Of a DNA stretch of 64,000 bases, positions 36,342 to 51,007 are shown piece by piece. The number at the start of each line of letters is the position of its first letter. The first letter of the stretch is position 1. The notes below the pieces were generated by a model, which saw nothing but the letters and a program-made list of their open reading frames with translations, was not told the DNA's origin and did not search any database. The stretch lies in NCBI GenBank assembly GCA_003339415.1, contig PDHQ01000154.1:1-64000 (forward strand). Reading direction: 5' to 3'. The stretch is from Ophiocordyceps camponoti-saundersi (nom. inval.) (Eukaryota; Ascomycota; Sordariomycetes; Hypocreales; Ophiocordycipitaceae). Position numbers and translations under genes: made by a program.

Positions 36342-39300
36342 CGCTAAGAACTTATAAGGTATCTAAGTATATAAAAAGTAAGAAAAGGGGAAAAACTAAG
36401 TTAGGCTTAGGGGAAAACCCCTTACTAAGTAATTAGTAGCTAATAAGGTAAAAATAATAAGTAAGGAGAGGGTATTATAGCGGGCCTTATATTAGTCCGC
36501 TAAGTTATAGTAGCGAGTTTAAGGTAAATTAAGCTAGGGTTTAGGGGTCGCTAGAGTTTAAAATTAGTTAGTCTTTAGTCAGTTAGGACTAACTAAAAGA
36601 AGTCCGGACTAAAAATACATACCTTTTAATTAGTCTTTAGTTAGTCACTTTAAGGAATTTAGTTAGTCCTTAAATATAGTAACTAACTAACTAAAGACTA
36701 AAGACTAAAAAGACTAAACATTTAGTTAGCTTACGTAAGTCGTTTTAATTAGAAAAAAATACTATTATATAGGGCTTCTTAAGGGCTATATAAAACTTTT
36801 AAATTTATCTTAATTAGACTATTTATTATAGAGTAATTAATTCTTTAGTTTAAAAAGCTAGGATAAATACTTATTTTAAAAAAAGAAAGAAATTTATTAA
36901 ATTCTTATATAAAATAGTAAAAGAAGTTAAAATAAATAGCTACTTACCTTTAACTTTATATAAGTTTTATAATTTTTTTCTTACTTTTATAGCTAATATT
37001 AGTCTTTAAATTAAATCTTATATAAAAATAGCTAAAGTCTCTTAGCTAAAATCTTTTCTTATAATTCTAATAATTAGTAATATTATAAGTAAAAAATCTA
37101 TTAATAGTAATTAAAAAATTTATTATTAGATAATATTATTTTTATATTTTTAAGTCCCTTATTAGAGGAGGTTTTTTAAGGAAAATTAATTTTATTACTC
37201 TTAGTAAAGATTTATATAGTGAAAAATATAGTAGTAAGGGAAAAAAAGGAAAAAATAAAAAAAATTAATAACTAAAAATCTAAAAGGCTTACTAAGCTAA
37301 AAATAAGATTATAAGTAAATTAGAGCTTATTTTATATAATAAGATTTTATTTTAAATTTTATTTTATACTTATCTTTTCTTATTTAAATATTAGCTTTTA
37401 AGAAATTTAATATAAAGTAAGAGTAAAAAAAAACTTTTCACGACTTTAGACGATCGGGGTCCCTATTCGTGCTTAACGCTATAATATTATAAGAATTTAG
37501 TGCTTTCTGCCTCTCGGAGTCTAACTTCGCTAAAAGAATAACCTTAAACGCGAGGTTATAAGGCGGTCCGCCTCCTAATCCGCCGTTAATACCGATAATA
37601 TTTAATAGTAAAACCTAAGGGCTTAACTAATCCTAATAATACCTATATATAAGTAAAAGTTAATTTAATATTACTATTAATTTTAATAACTTATTTATTA
37701 ATATTTTTTAGATTTTAATAAATCTTATCTTAAAGTCTATATATAAAAAACTTATTAAAGTAATCTCCGCGTAAGATTTTCGCCCTATATAGAGTATTTT
37801 TAATATAATATTTACTAAGCTTTAATAATATAAATAAGCTTCCGAAAACCTATTTAGCTTTCCCGTTATTATCTCCTATATTATTTAAAAGTTAGTTAAG
37901 GCCGCCTTTTATAAAGTAATAGGTAAGTAGTTAAATTTCGCCTTTAGAGCTTTAACTTAAGCTAGTATAGTTATAAACTCCGCCCTAAACTCCGCCTCCC
38001 TTATAGCGTCCTTTATATAGCTAATTCCGGTAAAAATAAAAAAAAGGTATTTATATTAATAAAGGATATTTTAATATTTAGTAAAATTTTAGCGCTTATT
38101 TCTTAAAAAATTATTTAGAAAGTTAATAAGGCTATAAGCTATTTTATAATAATTACCGTATATTAATTTCTTAGCGGTAATTTTATTATTATATTTAACT
38201 TAAAGTATAAGGATTTTACTTTTAAGAATAAATAAGTAGCTTAAGCTTTTAGAGTAGAAGCTAAATATATATACTAAACTTATATTATTATTACTAAAAA
38301 TATTTAAACTTTAATAGTTAACTATAACTATAATATATTACTTAATATTATTAAGGAGGTAAATAAAGTTAATATAGTTTAGGTAAAAGCGCTTTAATTT
38401 TAGTATATTATTAGCGGAGAAGCCTTATAAACTTATCTTATTATAAGCTTTAGTAGCGTAAAAGATATAAATAAGCTTTATTTAAATAAAGTAATTATAA
38501 GTATAAAAATAATTTATTATAAACTTTATAAGGATTTTATATATTTTAAGTAATATTATAAATATTTTTAATTTAAGTATATTATTAAATATTACTAAGA
38601 GCCCCCTTAATATAGATATTATATAGCTACTTTATATAATAGTAGAGAAGAAAACTACCTTATATAGAAAGAAGAAAGACCCCGCTATTATATTTTATAT
38701 AAGGGTATATATTTTATATAATTAAAAGACTACTTAGAGTTTTAAAAATAGTAAAGCTATACTAAGTTTAGCTTCCTTAATAAACTTTACTTTTTCTAAT
38801 TATTATAAGCTACTTAGCTTTTAGCCTTTACTTAGTAATAATTTTATAAAAATAGTAAAAACTTTATTATAATTTCTTTAAGGAAATAAGTATATTATAA
38901 ATCTTTTAAAAATACGCCTTAGCGATCCTCTTATAATATATTACTTACTTAAGTTTTTCTAAAAGGCTCCTAACTTAGTAATATTTATAAAAGCTATAAG
39001 CTATATAATAAACTTTATAACTTATAACTAGCTTTATAATAATCCTAAGTAGAGTTTATATTAATAAACTTTATATAATTAAAGTAAGTATAAATAATTA
39101 TTCTTAATACTTAGTTTTTATAAAGATTATAACTATATTATAAAATATATAAAAAATTAACTACTTTATTTAGCTTACTTTATTTAGTAAAAAGAGCTAT
39201 AATATTATCGCTATATAAGAATTCTAGCCTAATATATATAATCGCCCTCCGCTTCCTAAACTCGCTTCTTATTATTTTATTTTAAGTAAAAGTAAAGCTT

Positions 39301-42300
39301 TTTTTTATATATATAAATAATATAAAGTTAATAATTAGAACTTTATTATAAAGCTTAACTTTATTAAAGTTTCCTTTTATAATAAGCTTTAGGTATTTAT
39401 TATTTACTCCTTACTATTTAAAATATATACCGGACCTTTTTTACGCTTACCTTCTCTTTCTCCTTCCCTATACTCCGCCTTTACCTCCGCTCCGCTAATT
39501 ATCTTTAGTAATTTTAACGCTTATTACCCTTTTTAAGACTTTTATAAATATACCTCCCTTTACTTCGTAAAGCTTTTTTCCGCTTTTTACTAACTTTACC
39601 TTAAACTTTTTACCCCTCCTTATAAGATTACTTAAAAAATATATAAGCGATAAGCTAATATTATTAACTTAATTTAAAATATATCTAACTATTTCTTTAT
39701 ATATTTTAGCTTAGATTTTAATCTCCTTAGCTTTAATTATATTATTTAATTTATATTATTTATTACTTTTTTTTTAAACTTTACTTTAATATTACGCTAA
39801 AAATATTTTAATTTTAATATTTTATAAGTAAAAGTAAAAAATTACCTTTTATTTTTTACTATTTAAGTAAAGTTTATAATAAATATTAAGAAGTTAATAT
39901 TATAGCTATATAAATAATTAAACGCTATAGCTAACTTAATAATTTTAAAATTACCTTAATAATATAATCTTTATTTATATTTATAATAAACTTTAAAGGT
40001 TATTTTTATAATCTTAAATATAAAATATATTAAGTAGTATTAGTAAATATAGCTAAACTTTAATTATTAGTAAATATATTAAGATATTATAATATAATAA
40101 AAATTATTTATTAGAAAAGCGAAAAGGGATAACTAGAGGCGATTTCTCGCCTTTATAAGCGGTAACCTTAATATTATATAGTTTATAGCTTAGTAAATAA
40201 AACTTTATAGCTAAGCTTTTTTAAAGCTTATATATATTTCTTTTTTTTAATAAAATATAAACTTTACTTTTTAATTATTTTTCTTTAAAAAGTTAAAGCT
40301 TTTAGCTTATAAGTTTTTTCCTTATTCTTTAGAAAATACCTTATATTTTCTTATCTCTAACCTCTTCCCCTTAATAAATATCCTTTTCTAAGTTATAGAA
40401 GATAAGGTTTAATCTGCTATTTTTAATATTATATTATAAAAATTTACTAAGCTTAATAATATCCTTATTAGCTTTCTAAAAAATTATAAATAATTTTTTA
40501 TAATAATCTTAATTAAGCTTTTTTAGGAATATATTACTTATAAATATTTCCTTACTTAATATTAGACTTTTAATATTATAGTTTTTTAAAAAATAAGAAA
40601 AAGCTTAGAAGTTTATTAGATTTTAAATAGCTATTATCTTATCTCCTTTTTTAATATTATAAATAAAATTTTTAAAATTATAATAGCGAAGAAAATATCT
40701 TATATAGCGAAGTTTATAAGAATCTTATTATAAGGTTAGATAAGTAATTAGCTTAACTAGTTTACTAATAGCGCTTTATTTCTTCTAATAAAGTTTATTT
40801 ATATTACTTAAAGCTTTTAAAGCTTTACTTTTCTCTTAATATTAGATATAATAAGCGCTTTTAATTATATTTTATATTTTAAGCTAATAGAAATCTTTAA
40901 CTTTTTTAGCTTCCTTAGATAAATTATAGCTTTCCTCCGCTTTTACTTTTTTAATTATACCTCCTATTTAAAAGTTAACGGTAAACTATTAAACCTTTTC
41001 CCTATCTTTACTAGAGTCCTTTAAGGCTCCCCGCTCTTTTTAATATTATTTATCTTATATATCTTATCTTTTTATAAGCGCCTAGAATAAATAATTAATA
41101 TATTTATTATTAGATTTATAAATAATATTAATATTTTTTAATATTAAGTATATCTTCGCTTAGGTTTATTATTAGCTTAAATAAGCTTAGAGTATTTATT
41201 ATAATTAGATAATAGAGTATAAAATAACCTTCTAGCTACCTAAAAATAAGCTTTTTTACTTTATAAAAGCCCGCTCCGCTAATATAATTTTACTAATTTT
41301 AAATAAAAATATTATTTAACTTATATAAAAAGTATATATACTTAAGGTTTAGATTTATTATAAACTTTAATAAAAGCTATACTTTTACCGCTTTATAAAA
41401 AAGCTTATTAATTAATAGCTAGCTTTAACTAAGCTTACCTTATTTAATTAAGGCTTTTTACTCTTCTAAATAAGGGAAATTTATAGTAAAATTATTAAGT
41501 TTATAATTACTTTTAGCGCTATAATTTACTCCGCTCTAACCTTACTAAGTAAGAAACTTAAAAGCTTTATTTTTTAATAGCTAGCTATAACTTAGTTTAA
41601 ATACCTCCGCGTTATCTTTAAAGTATACTAAGTAACCTTTCCTTATTATATTAAGTCTAAAACCTTTATCCCCCTTATTAATATTTACTTATCTTACCGC
41701 GCTATTTATAGCTATTAACTCTTTTATAATAAAAAGCTTATAGCTTATATTTACTTCGCTTTTAAGAGAATTACTATATACCTCCGCTAATATTATAAAA
41801 ATTAGCCTCGCTTTACTTATATTTTTTTCAATCTTTTTAATCTTTTTTTACTATTTAAATATAAACTCCAAATATTACTTTTTAATCTCTTAAAATTTTA
41901 AAAGCTTATTTTTATAAAAAATAATAATTTCGCTAAAATTTTAAGGAGGGAAAGCTCTAAAAGTATAGCTTACCTTTTAAATACCTTACTAATAAACCGC
42001 CTTAACTAAAACTTAGTAACGCTTTATAAATTTATTAAAGCTTTCTAAAATTTTTAAGTAACGCCTTAACTTAGCTTTATAATAGTAAAATTAGCTTTAA
42101 TAAATTTCTCTATATCTATAATATTCTTATAATTATAACCTCTTTTTACTTTTATAATAATAAGGAAAATAAAGTAATAGCTTATTTTACTTTATATTAT
42201 AAACTAATTACTTATAAAAAAACGCTTTTATTAATATTTCTTATAAGTTTAATTTAAAATTATAAAAACTTTAATAAAGCTTTTAGCTATAAGGCTATTA

Positions 42301-43156
42301 TAAGCTTTCTTATTTTATAATTTCTTTACTTATAACGCTTTTACTAATTTAATTTTTTTTTATTATTTTATAATATTTAAATATATTAAAATATTTAAAT
42401 ATAAAATTTAGCTATAAGGGATAATTTTTAATATTCTTATTATATAATTATTATTATTTATTTACTTTATATTTTACTTCTAACTTTACTTTTTACTCCG
42501 CTTAGCTTTACTTAGCTTACTTAGCTTTCTTACCCCTTTTCCCGCCCCGCCCTCCGCCTTATCTTTTATACTTAATAATATTTTTAACTTTTATAAACTT
42601 ATCTTTTAAGCTATTATTATCGCTCTTTACTATATATTTAAATATTACTAATATAGAGTTTATAAAAGATAATTTTAATATTTAAATAAAGTTTAGCTTA
42701 AGCTTTAACTCCTTTTTTGCCGCCTCCCTAGCTTTTATCTCCCCCGCTTCTTACTCCTTTTTACCTTTCTCCGTATTATTTACCTTCTCCGCTCCGCCTA
42801 CCCTTTTAATTTTATTTGCCCTCTCCTTATTATTTTTAATTATTATTTACTTTAATTTACTTCTTAATATTAATATAATAAAAACTAATATTTAAGCTAT
42901 TACTTTATTTTTTACTTTTAGCTTTATTTTTAGCTTTAGCTTTAATTTTAGCGAATTTAAGTTAAAAGTATATTAAATTTTAATAATATTTTTTAAAATA
43001 TATTTTAATTAATTAACTTTAATATAATTTATTATTTTTTAATTAATATTAATTTATATTTAATTAAGATTATATATTATATTATATATAATAAATTAAA
43101 AGTTTTATATTTTTAAATATATTTTTAATTAAAATTTTTATAAAAATAATATAATA

Positions 43157-43201
43157 ATATTTTTTAAGCTAATAATAATAATAATAATTATTATTATTAT
43201 A
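43157..43201. repeat. TAA/TTA trinucleotide repeat
   Basis: A run of AAT units followed by ATT units, so the two halves are self-complementary. It lies in the interior of the large hAT-like element. Confidence 0.8.
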
Positions 43202-44351
43202 AATATTTTTACTATTACTATTATTATTTTTTTTACTTTTATTATAAATTTTACTATTATTACTATAGCTATTATTATTTAAACTATCGCTTTTACTCCC
43301 GCGCCCCTTACTATTATTTCTAATTTTTCTTTTATACCCGCTATTATTATTACTTTCGCTTATAGTTTAACTATTATATTTATTACCGCTGCTATTATTA
43401 TTATCGCTCCGCCCCTTTCCCCGCCTTTTACTCCGCTTATATTAATAATTATTTATTTACTAAGTATTTTAAAATAAATTAGTATTAATATATAAGATTT
43501 TTAAGAAAAAGTAATAATAATTATAATAATAAAAGTAATATTAAGGGCGGCCGCTAAGGCGGCTAACCTCGCTAAAATATTTACTTAAGGCGCTATTATT
43601 ATCTTATTAAGTTAAAGCTCTAATATCTTATTCCGCCTTTATATATTATATAAATTAATTTAAATTTTTTCCTATTATTTATTATTAGCTATATTTAAAA
43701 CTTTATTTTACTTTATATTTATTAATAAGCTACTTAGCTATTTTTCTTTATTAATATATTATCTTATTTTTATTATAATAATATATAATTTTTTTAAATA
43801 TATTTATAATTTAGTTAATATTTTAAGCTTTAACTTTAACTTTATTTTTAACTTTTAATTTTGTTTATTTTTTAATATTTATATTAAGTTTTAATATAAT
43901 TAAAATAATTAGCTAATTATAAGCTTATATATTTTATTAGCTTTATATATAATTAATATTATATAATATTACTTATTTTATTTTTTCTAATATAGAATTT
44001 TATAATTAGCTAACTAAGCTATATATATAATATTAAAAAAGTTATAAAGCTTATTATAAATAATTTTAAATATATTTATTACTATTATTTTATTAATATA
44101 GCTATATAATTTTTATTATTTTCCTTTTATAATAAAAGTTAAAAAGAAAAGTTAAAAAAAAAGTTAGAAATATACCTTTTTTAAATAATAATAAAAAAAA
44201 GAAAAAAAAAGGAAAAAAAAGGTAAAAAAGAAAAAAATATAGCCCCCCCCTCTTTAATTATTAATAAATAATAGAGCGGCTACCTTATTACTTTACCTTA
44301 CCCCCCCTTAGACTTTCCTTCCTCCGCCTCGCGCTATACCGCTTTACTTTA

Positions 44352-44411
44352 TACCGCCCCGTACCGCTCCGTACCGCCCTATACCGCCCCGCGCTACGCT
44401 ATACCGCCCCG
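44352..44411. repeat. GC-rich minisatellite, period about 10 bp
   Basis: Units close to ACCGCCCCGT repeat about six times with small changes, within the large hAT-like element. The unit holds no CA or TG, so it resists RIP. Confidence 0.75.
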
Positions 44412-45341
44412 CTTTTTCCGCCCCGCGCTTTATAAATTTTCTTTTTCTCCGTACTCCCTTATTTATTTTACTTTTTTAATATTATTCGAGATTACCCTTA
44501 AGTAATAAGCTTATTATATTATATTATTACTAGCTACCGCTATATTTTTATATAAGTATATAGTAAGCTTTCCTCTTATAGTTAGGGGGTATTATTTTAC
44601 TTTAAGAGATTTTTCTTACTTATTATATTATAGAGGCTTTAGATATTATAAAGGCCCTTAGTATATAAATAAATAAATATAAATATAAGGTAGGAAATTA
44701 ATAGCTTCTTATTTATACCTTATAAATTATTATATAATAAAAAATAAGATTCCTTTTATAGTAGAATTAAGCTTTTTTATATAATAAAAAGTACTCTTAT
44801 AAATAACTTAATTAGAAAGATATTAATTTTTAAATTAAATTAATTTTTCTTACTAATATTTTTATATAAATTTAAAGAAAATATATAAAATAAAACTAAA
44901 ATTAATAAAAGATATAATAAGGCTAGTAGTACTTTTAAAAATTATATATTTATTTTATTATTATTTATATAATATTATTTTTACTTATAACTATATTTTT
45001 AAAAACTTTTTATTAAAAATATTACTCTATCTTTAGTATATATTAAAAAAGCGGGGCAAATAGCTATAATTATATAAAAAATATCTTTAAGAGGCGTTTT
45101 AGCTAACTAATAAGGTAAAAATACTAATAAAATAATTAGGGCTAAAGACTAATTTTTTAGTCTTTAGTTAGTTACTAACTAACTAAGGACTAAAAGTGAC
45201 TAACTAAAATTAGTTACTATAAGGACTTTAGTTAGTTAGTAACTAATTTAGTTTATAAAAATAAGGACTTTAGTTAGTTAGTCTAGACTAACTAAAAAAA
45301 GACTAAAAAGTCACTAACTAATTTTAAACCCTAGGGGTCGC

Positions 45342-47576
45342 TAAAGTAGGGGCGGCCGCGAACCTTAGCTATAAAAGGGCAGATATAAGCTAAATCCTTA
45401 ATAAGGGGGAAAAATAGATACTATTATAAAGAAGAAAAGTATATATTAGTATATATTATAGCGCCTTATAATTAGTAAATAATTTATTATAAGTTATAAA
45501 ATTTTATAGCTTATATAATATGTGGCTTTTTTCTTTTATATAAAATATTAACTTTTAATTTCCTTTTTTATAATAGTAATAGCTTATAATTATAATATAA
45601 AAACTAATAATAAATAAGCTATACTTTATAATAATTATACTTTTAAACTTACTTAAAACCGCGTCCTCTATTTATATACTAGCTATTAGAATTAGCTAAA
45701 TAAATTATATCTTATTTAAGCTAAATATTAATAAGATTAAGCTAATATTTAGTAGCTATAAATACGCGCGAGTATATTACTTATATTTAAATGAATTTTA
45801 CTTATATATTTATATATTTCTAACTTAAAGATAATGTTAAAAAGCTATATATTATATAAGCTAAGCGTTATAATAAGTAATAAGAGTTTAGAAAGGTATA
45901 AGCTATAGCTAAAAAAGATCTTACTTTAATTTAGAATTTAAGCTAAAGCTATACTTATAAGAATATAATAAAGGTAAAGAATACCTTAAAAGGTATCTAT
46001 ATTAAGGTTACGGAAAAGGTAAAGGAAATAAAAAAAAGGAGGGAGATATTTATTTTTATATTTAAATTAAATTATATTACTTTAAAGTAAATTAACGCTT
46101 ATATTAATTAATAAACTTTAAGCTTTATAAATATAGCTTATAATATACTTAACTTAAGTAAAAAAGTAATAATAATATTTAAAAAGCTAAGAGTACTAGC
46201 TTAAGCTTTACTTAGGATAAGGCTAAAATTAACTTATAAGGTAAGTAGGACTTATAAGCTAATAATAATAAAGCTTATTAAGGTAGCGCTTATAGCGCTT
46301 TTAAAAAGTAAAAGGTAAATATCTCTTATTATAATTTTAACGCGTCTTACTAAGAAGAAAGTATAAATTACCCTTAAGACTTTTATAATTATATTAAATA
46401 TAGATAATAATAACGATAACTTATTACCCGCTTTTATTATTAACTTAAAGCGTTTATATCTTACTAGGGTATATTTTAAAAAGAGTAAGGAAGGGAGCTT
46501 ACGCTAAGTTAGTTTTAGTTAAGGTAATAATAAAGTTCTAAAGTCTAAGACTACGCTAGTATAAAATATTATATAGCTAGGCTTAGCTAAAGAGGAGGCT
46601 ATTAGGTCGCTTATAGTAAAAGTAACTCCGGTTAAAGTAGTAGCTATTATAGCGGCTACTAATACTTATATAATTATAATAACTTATAGCGTTATTATAA
46701 TAAGAATAGCTTTAACTAAGTTTTAAGTTATTTAAATACCTAAAGTTACTTAGCTTTAAGTTATATAATTACTTAGTATTAGCTAGGAGTTTTAATTACT
46801 TAGTTTTTAATATAACTTACCTTTTACTAACTTAAAGTTATTAAAGAAAAATAAGCTTAGGCTATACTTTAGCAGGGTATTAAAAAGGCGCGGGGGACTT
46901 TATAGCTATAAGCTATCGCTAAAATACTTAAAGATCTTAAAATTAATTAAATTATTCCTTAATAAAAATAATAAGTTAATATTAATAATAATTACCTTTA
47001 GCAGTATATAGCTAATAATTATATTAAATTTTATTATTATATTAAGCTTATCTTAGCGATAAGTAATTATACTTTAGCTAGTTATTACTTTAAGCTTATT
47101 ATAGCGTTAAGCGGCTATATTATAGCTAACTATTATGCTAAGCTTATTATAGCTTATTATACTTATAGTAACTTTAAGTAAAACGCGCCTTATATTAAAT
47201 ATTAGCAGCTTTACGCTAAGTAAACTTATATTTTAAAACTAGCGTTAGTTTATAGCTACTTTTACTAATAAGAGAGCTAGAAAAGTTAAGGAGTTTTTAA
47301 ATAAAAAAAATAATAACTTAAATATAATAAATATAAGTTTCTTTAAAATATAAAATAAATTATAAAGAAGGTAAGTAAATTAATAATATTATAATTATAA
47401 TAATTTATATAAAATAAAATTATATTTAGTTTTAATTAACTTTAAAAGTGTTAGTATAAAATAAATTAATAAGTTAAAATTAATATAAGTTAATATATTA
47501 AAATATTTATTTTATAATTATAATTATAAATAAATAGCAGTTAAGCCTGCGCTTAAAGTAACTTTAAAAGGGAGGG
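45342..47576 (+). other. Interior of the short LTR element, RIPped
   Basis: Continues the LTR-element interior after the hAT-like insertion (TSD GGGGTCGC). Around 47,110-47,210 the plus strand holds many TAT codons with spacing that could reflect former Cys codons (TGT/TGC) of a zinc-knuckle gag protein, but this is weak. No open frame remains. Confidence 0.35.
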
Positions 47577-48168
47577 TAATATAGGACGTGTAATAATACC
47601 CTTATAAATCGCCTAACCTTTTATAATATTTCCTTAAAATTTCCCTTTTAGGATTTCCCTTAAATTTCTCTTAGAAACTTTATTACTTTTATACTTAGGA
47701 AATTATTAGGATTTCCTTTTAAGATTTCTTTATAATAACTTTTAGGATTTTACCGAGATTTCTTACTAAATCTAATATTAAAATATACTTTTAGAAATCT
47801 CCGGATTTTACTAGAAAATCTCTATATATTAGGAAATTACTATATATTAGGAAATCTCCGTTTTACTAATATATACGGAAATTACCGTAAAATCCTTTTA
47901 GGTAAATACTTTTAAGATTATACTAAGAAATCTTCCTTAAGCTCTTAGCTATATAATTAGCTTAGTATTCTTTTAAGTAATAATTTAAATTTTTTATAAT
48001 TATTATTTTAATTCTTAAAAAACTCTTACTTATACTTATACTTTTTATAATAGCTATTTTATAATTTTATAATTAGTAGCTAGCTTATCTCCCTTTTCTA
48101 TATATTATATTTAATAGCTAGCTTAATATATACGCTTATTAGTAAATTATATATATAAGTATATATTA
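47577..48168 (+). repeat. LTR, right copy of the short LTR element
   Basis: 592 bp, the best-preserved member of this LTR family here (GGACGTGTAATAATACC near its start). Preceded by a purine tract. Confidence 0.7.
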
Positions 48169-51007
48169 ACTAATAATAATTTTATATTTTACTAACTTAT
48201 AAATTTTTAGCTATTAAGGTAATAAGTTAAACCCGAAATATTTTTACTAATAAGACTTTATAAGCGTAGATTTTTAGCTTAGAAAAAAGCTTTATTATAT
48301 TTATTATTTTACCTTAGCTATATATTATCTCTTTACTTTTAAACTTTTTAAGGTAATTAAAGAAAAAGTTATAGCTAGGAAAAAAAAAGCTTATATTTTT
48401 AATATTTATAAAAAAGTAAAGAAACTTTACTCTTTTAAAAGTAAATTTCCTCTTTTATAATATAGTAAAATAAGGCTAGTTAAAAAATACTTACTATATT
48501 AAAATAATCCCTAAAAAACTAAGTTACTTATTATAATTAATTATTTCTTAATTAATATAAATATAGTTATAAATTATAATTAATTATTTAAATAAGTAAA
48601 TAAACTAAAATATATATTAAATAGTATCCCTTACTTATTTAAAATTCCCTTAGAAAATTAGCTACCTTTTATTTAAAAATACCTTTAAATTATAAGTAAT
48701 ATTAAAAGTAAAAGTAAATAACCCGCCTTATAAGAGGAAGATAGTAAGAATATTAAGCTCCTCTTTTAAGAAAAAAGTAAGGAAAAGGCTAAGTCCTTTT
48801 TACTAGATAAAGGTAAGAAAACCTCTACGCTATAAAAATCCTTTTTAAAAGGAGAACCGTTTACCTTAAAAAAGAATATTTTAGGGAAGTAGTATTTTCG
48901 AAATCCTCTTATATTATCGTTTAATCTAAAAAAACCTAAACTACTTTCCTTAGAAAAGGAAAAAATAATATAGATAATTAATAAAATTCTCTATTTTTAT
49001 TATATTTATCCTTAAAATTTAGATTTAAAGCTAGATAATAATTTATAATTATATAATTAATTAAACTTATAAAAACTATTTAGATAATAAGTTTAGCTAT
49101 AAGCTAAAAATATTAACTAGTTTAAGCTACTTAATATTTTTAATATTACTTTTAATTAGATTAAGGAAATTAATTAAATTATTATTTATTAAAATATTAA
49201 CTAATTTATAAATATTTTAGAATAAGTTATAGCTTAAAGTAAGGATTATATAAATAAACTTATATAACTTATTCTTTTTTTTTTTAGAAATTATATTATA
49301 AAATAATATTCTAAAAATTTAAATTTATAGATTAAACTAAAACTTACTTTTCCCGGTTTTAGAATCTAAAAATAAGTAAAAGCTTTATAGAAAAAGTTTA
49401 CTATTTAACTTAATATTACCGCTTTTACTATATAAAAATAAAGCTTTATATTTTAAGATATACTTACTAGAAAAGATTTCTAATTATAAGTATTTAAAAT
49501 AAAAAAAATAGCTTAAGTAGCTTTTTATTTTAAATAATTTATATTAATAATTATCTTTTCTTAACTTAATATTTTTCTCTAAAAAACTTTCTAATAGCTA
49601 ACTAATAAAAATATTTTAAATAACTAAGTATATAAATATAAATAACTTATTCTAAACCTCTAAAGTAAGCTAATTAAAGAAACTTAGAGTATTTTCTAAA
49701 ATAACGCTATTTAATATATAGCTTTAAGTAAGTTATCTTAATAAGAATATAAAGTAAAAAGTCTTAAGAGGAAATCCTTATTAAATCTAAACCGCTAACT
49801 AAAATATAAACTAAATAATTTTTTTAAGAAGCTAATAGATAATACTTAAAAACCTTTTAATAAAAACTTTAAGTTTAAAATAAAGAAAAAATAGCTTTTC
49901 CTTAAGAAAAATAAAGAAAGCTTAAAAAGTAATCTTATTTTTATTAACTTTACTTATAAACTTATAAACTAAAACCTTAATATAAATAAAGTTTTTACTA
50001 TTTTTTCGGAAATACGTAATATTATCCTTAATATCTTAAAATAGCCCTTAAAAGGCAAAGATAACTTCTCTAAGATATTTAAAAATAAATAACTAGCTAA
50101 TAACTTATATTATCTTATTTCGGATCCTAAGAAATATAAAATAAAACCTCTTAATATTATTAGAAACCTAACTTTCCTATTATTAAAGCTATTTTATAGA
50201 TAACTAATTTGCTTTTAAAATAAGTTTCCTATTTTTCTTATATAAAGATTTTAGTATTTAATAAAAACGGACCTTTTAACGCTATAAAAATATATATTAT
50301 TATTAAAGTAAATAAATCCCTTATTAGAAAAAACTTATTTAATAAGTTTAATAATATTAATTATAATTTAATAATAATTTAAAGCTTAAATAATATTAAA
50401 TTAGCTTTAACTTATAAATAAGCTATTTTTACTTTATATATTATTAGTAAAATCGATAGTAAATTTTACCTTAATAAGTTTAAAGCTAGCGCTTAAGTTA
50501 TTAAGTATTTTCTTACTAAAGTTTTATTAAGATAAAGATTCTTAATTTTTTATAATATTAATATTTTTACCTTTCGATAAAAGCTTTAAATTTAACTTTA
50601 TAGAGGAATATATATTAAATACTATTTTACTTATAAAAAACTAATTATTTATAAATATATAATAGCTATTTTAATAATAATAATCCCTTTTTCTAATAAG
50701 CACGATTTTAATATTAATTAAAGATCTTTTTAAGAATTATAACTTTATTTTCTTTCTTAACTTTTATTTTCTCTTTAATTTAATTATTTATAATTACTTT
50801 TATTTAACTATCTTTAACTTAAGTAATAAGCTAATCTCTTTTAAGAGAAAAGAAAAGGTTAATATTATATTAAATCTTAATAATTAATTCTCTTTTACTA
50901 TCCCTTAATAAATTATAAAAAGGGACTCCTTAGATAACTTTAATAAGCGTTTAATACTAAACTCTCTTTTAAATTAAATAATATTATCTAATAAAATTAA
51001 TACTAAC

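Larger units (their letters stand above)
36552..45333. mobile_element. Large hAT-like element, 8.78 kb
   Basis: Flanked by perfect 8-bp direct repeats GGGGTCGC (36,544-36,551 and 45,334-45,341). The ends are TAGAGTTTAAAA and TTTTAAACCCTA, RIP forms of the CAGGGTTTAAAA/TTTTAAACCCTG repeats kept by the small copy at 28,530. Both ends carry about 180-200 bp of GACTAA/TTAGTC subterminal arrays. The interior is RIPped throughout; I recognise no transposase. It includes purine/pyrimidine-biased stretches (39.4-39.6 and 42.5-44.5 kb) suggestive of a former low-complexity coding region on the minus strand. Most hAT elements are about 2.5-5 kb, so this may carry extra genes or nested insertions. Confidence 0.8.
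35756..48168 (+). mobile_element. Short LTR element split by a large hAT-like insertion
   Basis: LTRs at 35,756-36,341 and 47,577-48,168 belong to one family. The right one is preceded by a purine run AAAAGGGAGGG at 47,566-47,576, a plausible polypurine tract, giving plus polarity. Without the hAT-like element and one target copy the whole is about 3.6 kb with a 2.4-kb interior, too short for a full gag-pol, so probably non-autonomous or deleted. The outer flanks (CCTTT, ACTAA) do not match, so the two LTRs may not be one insertion. Confidence 0.5.
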
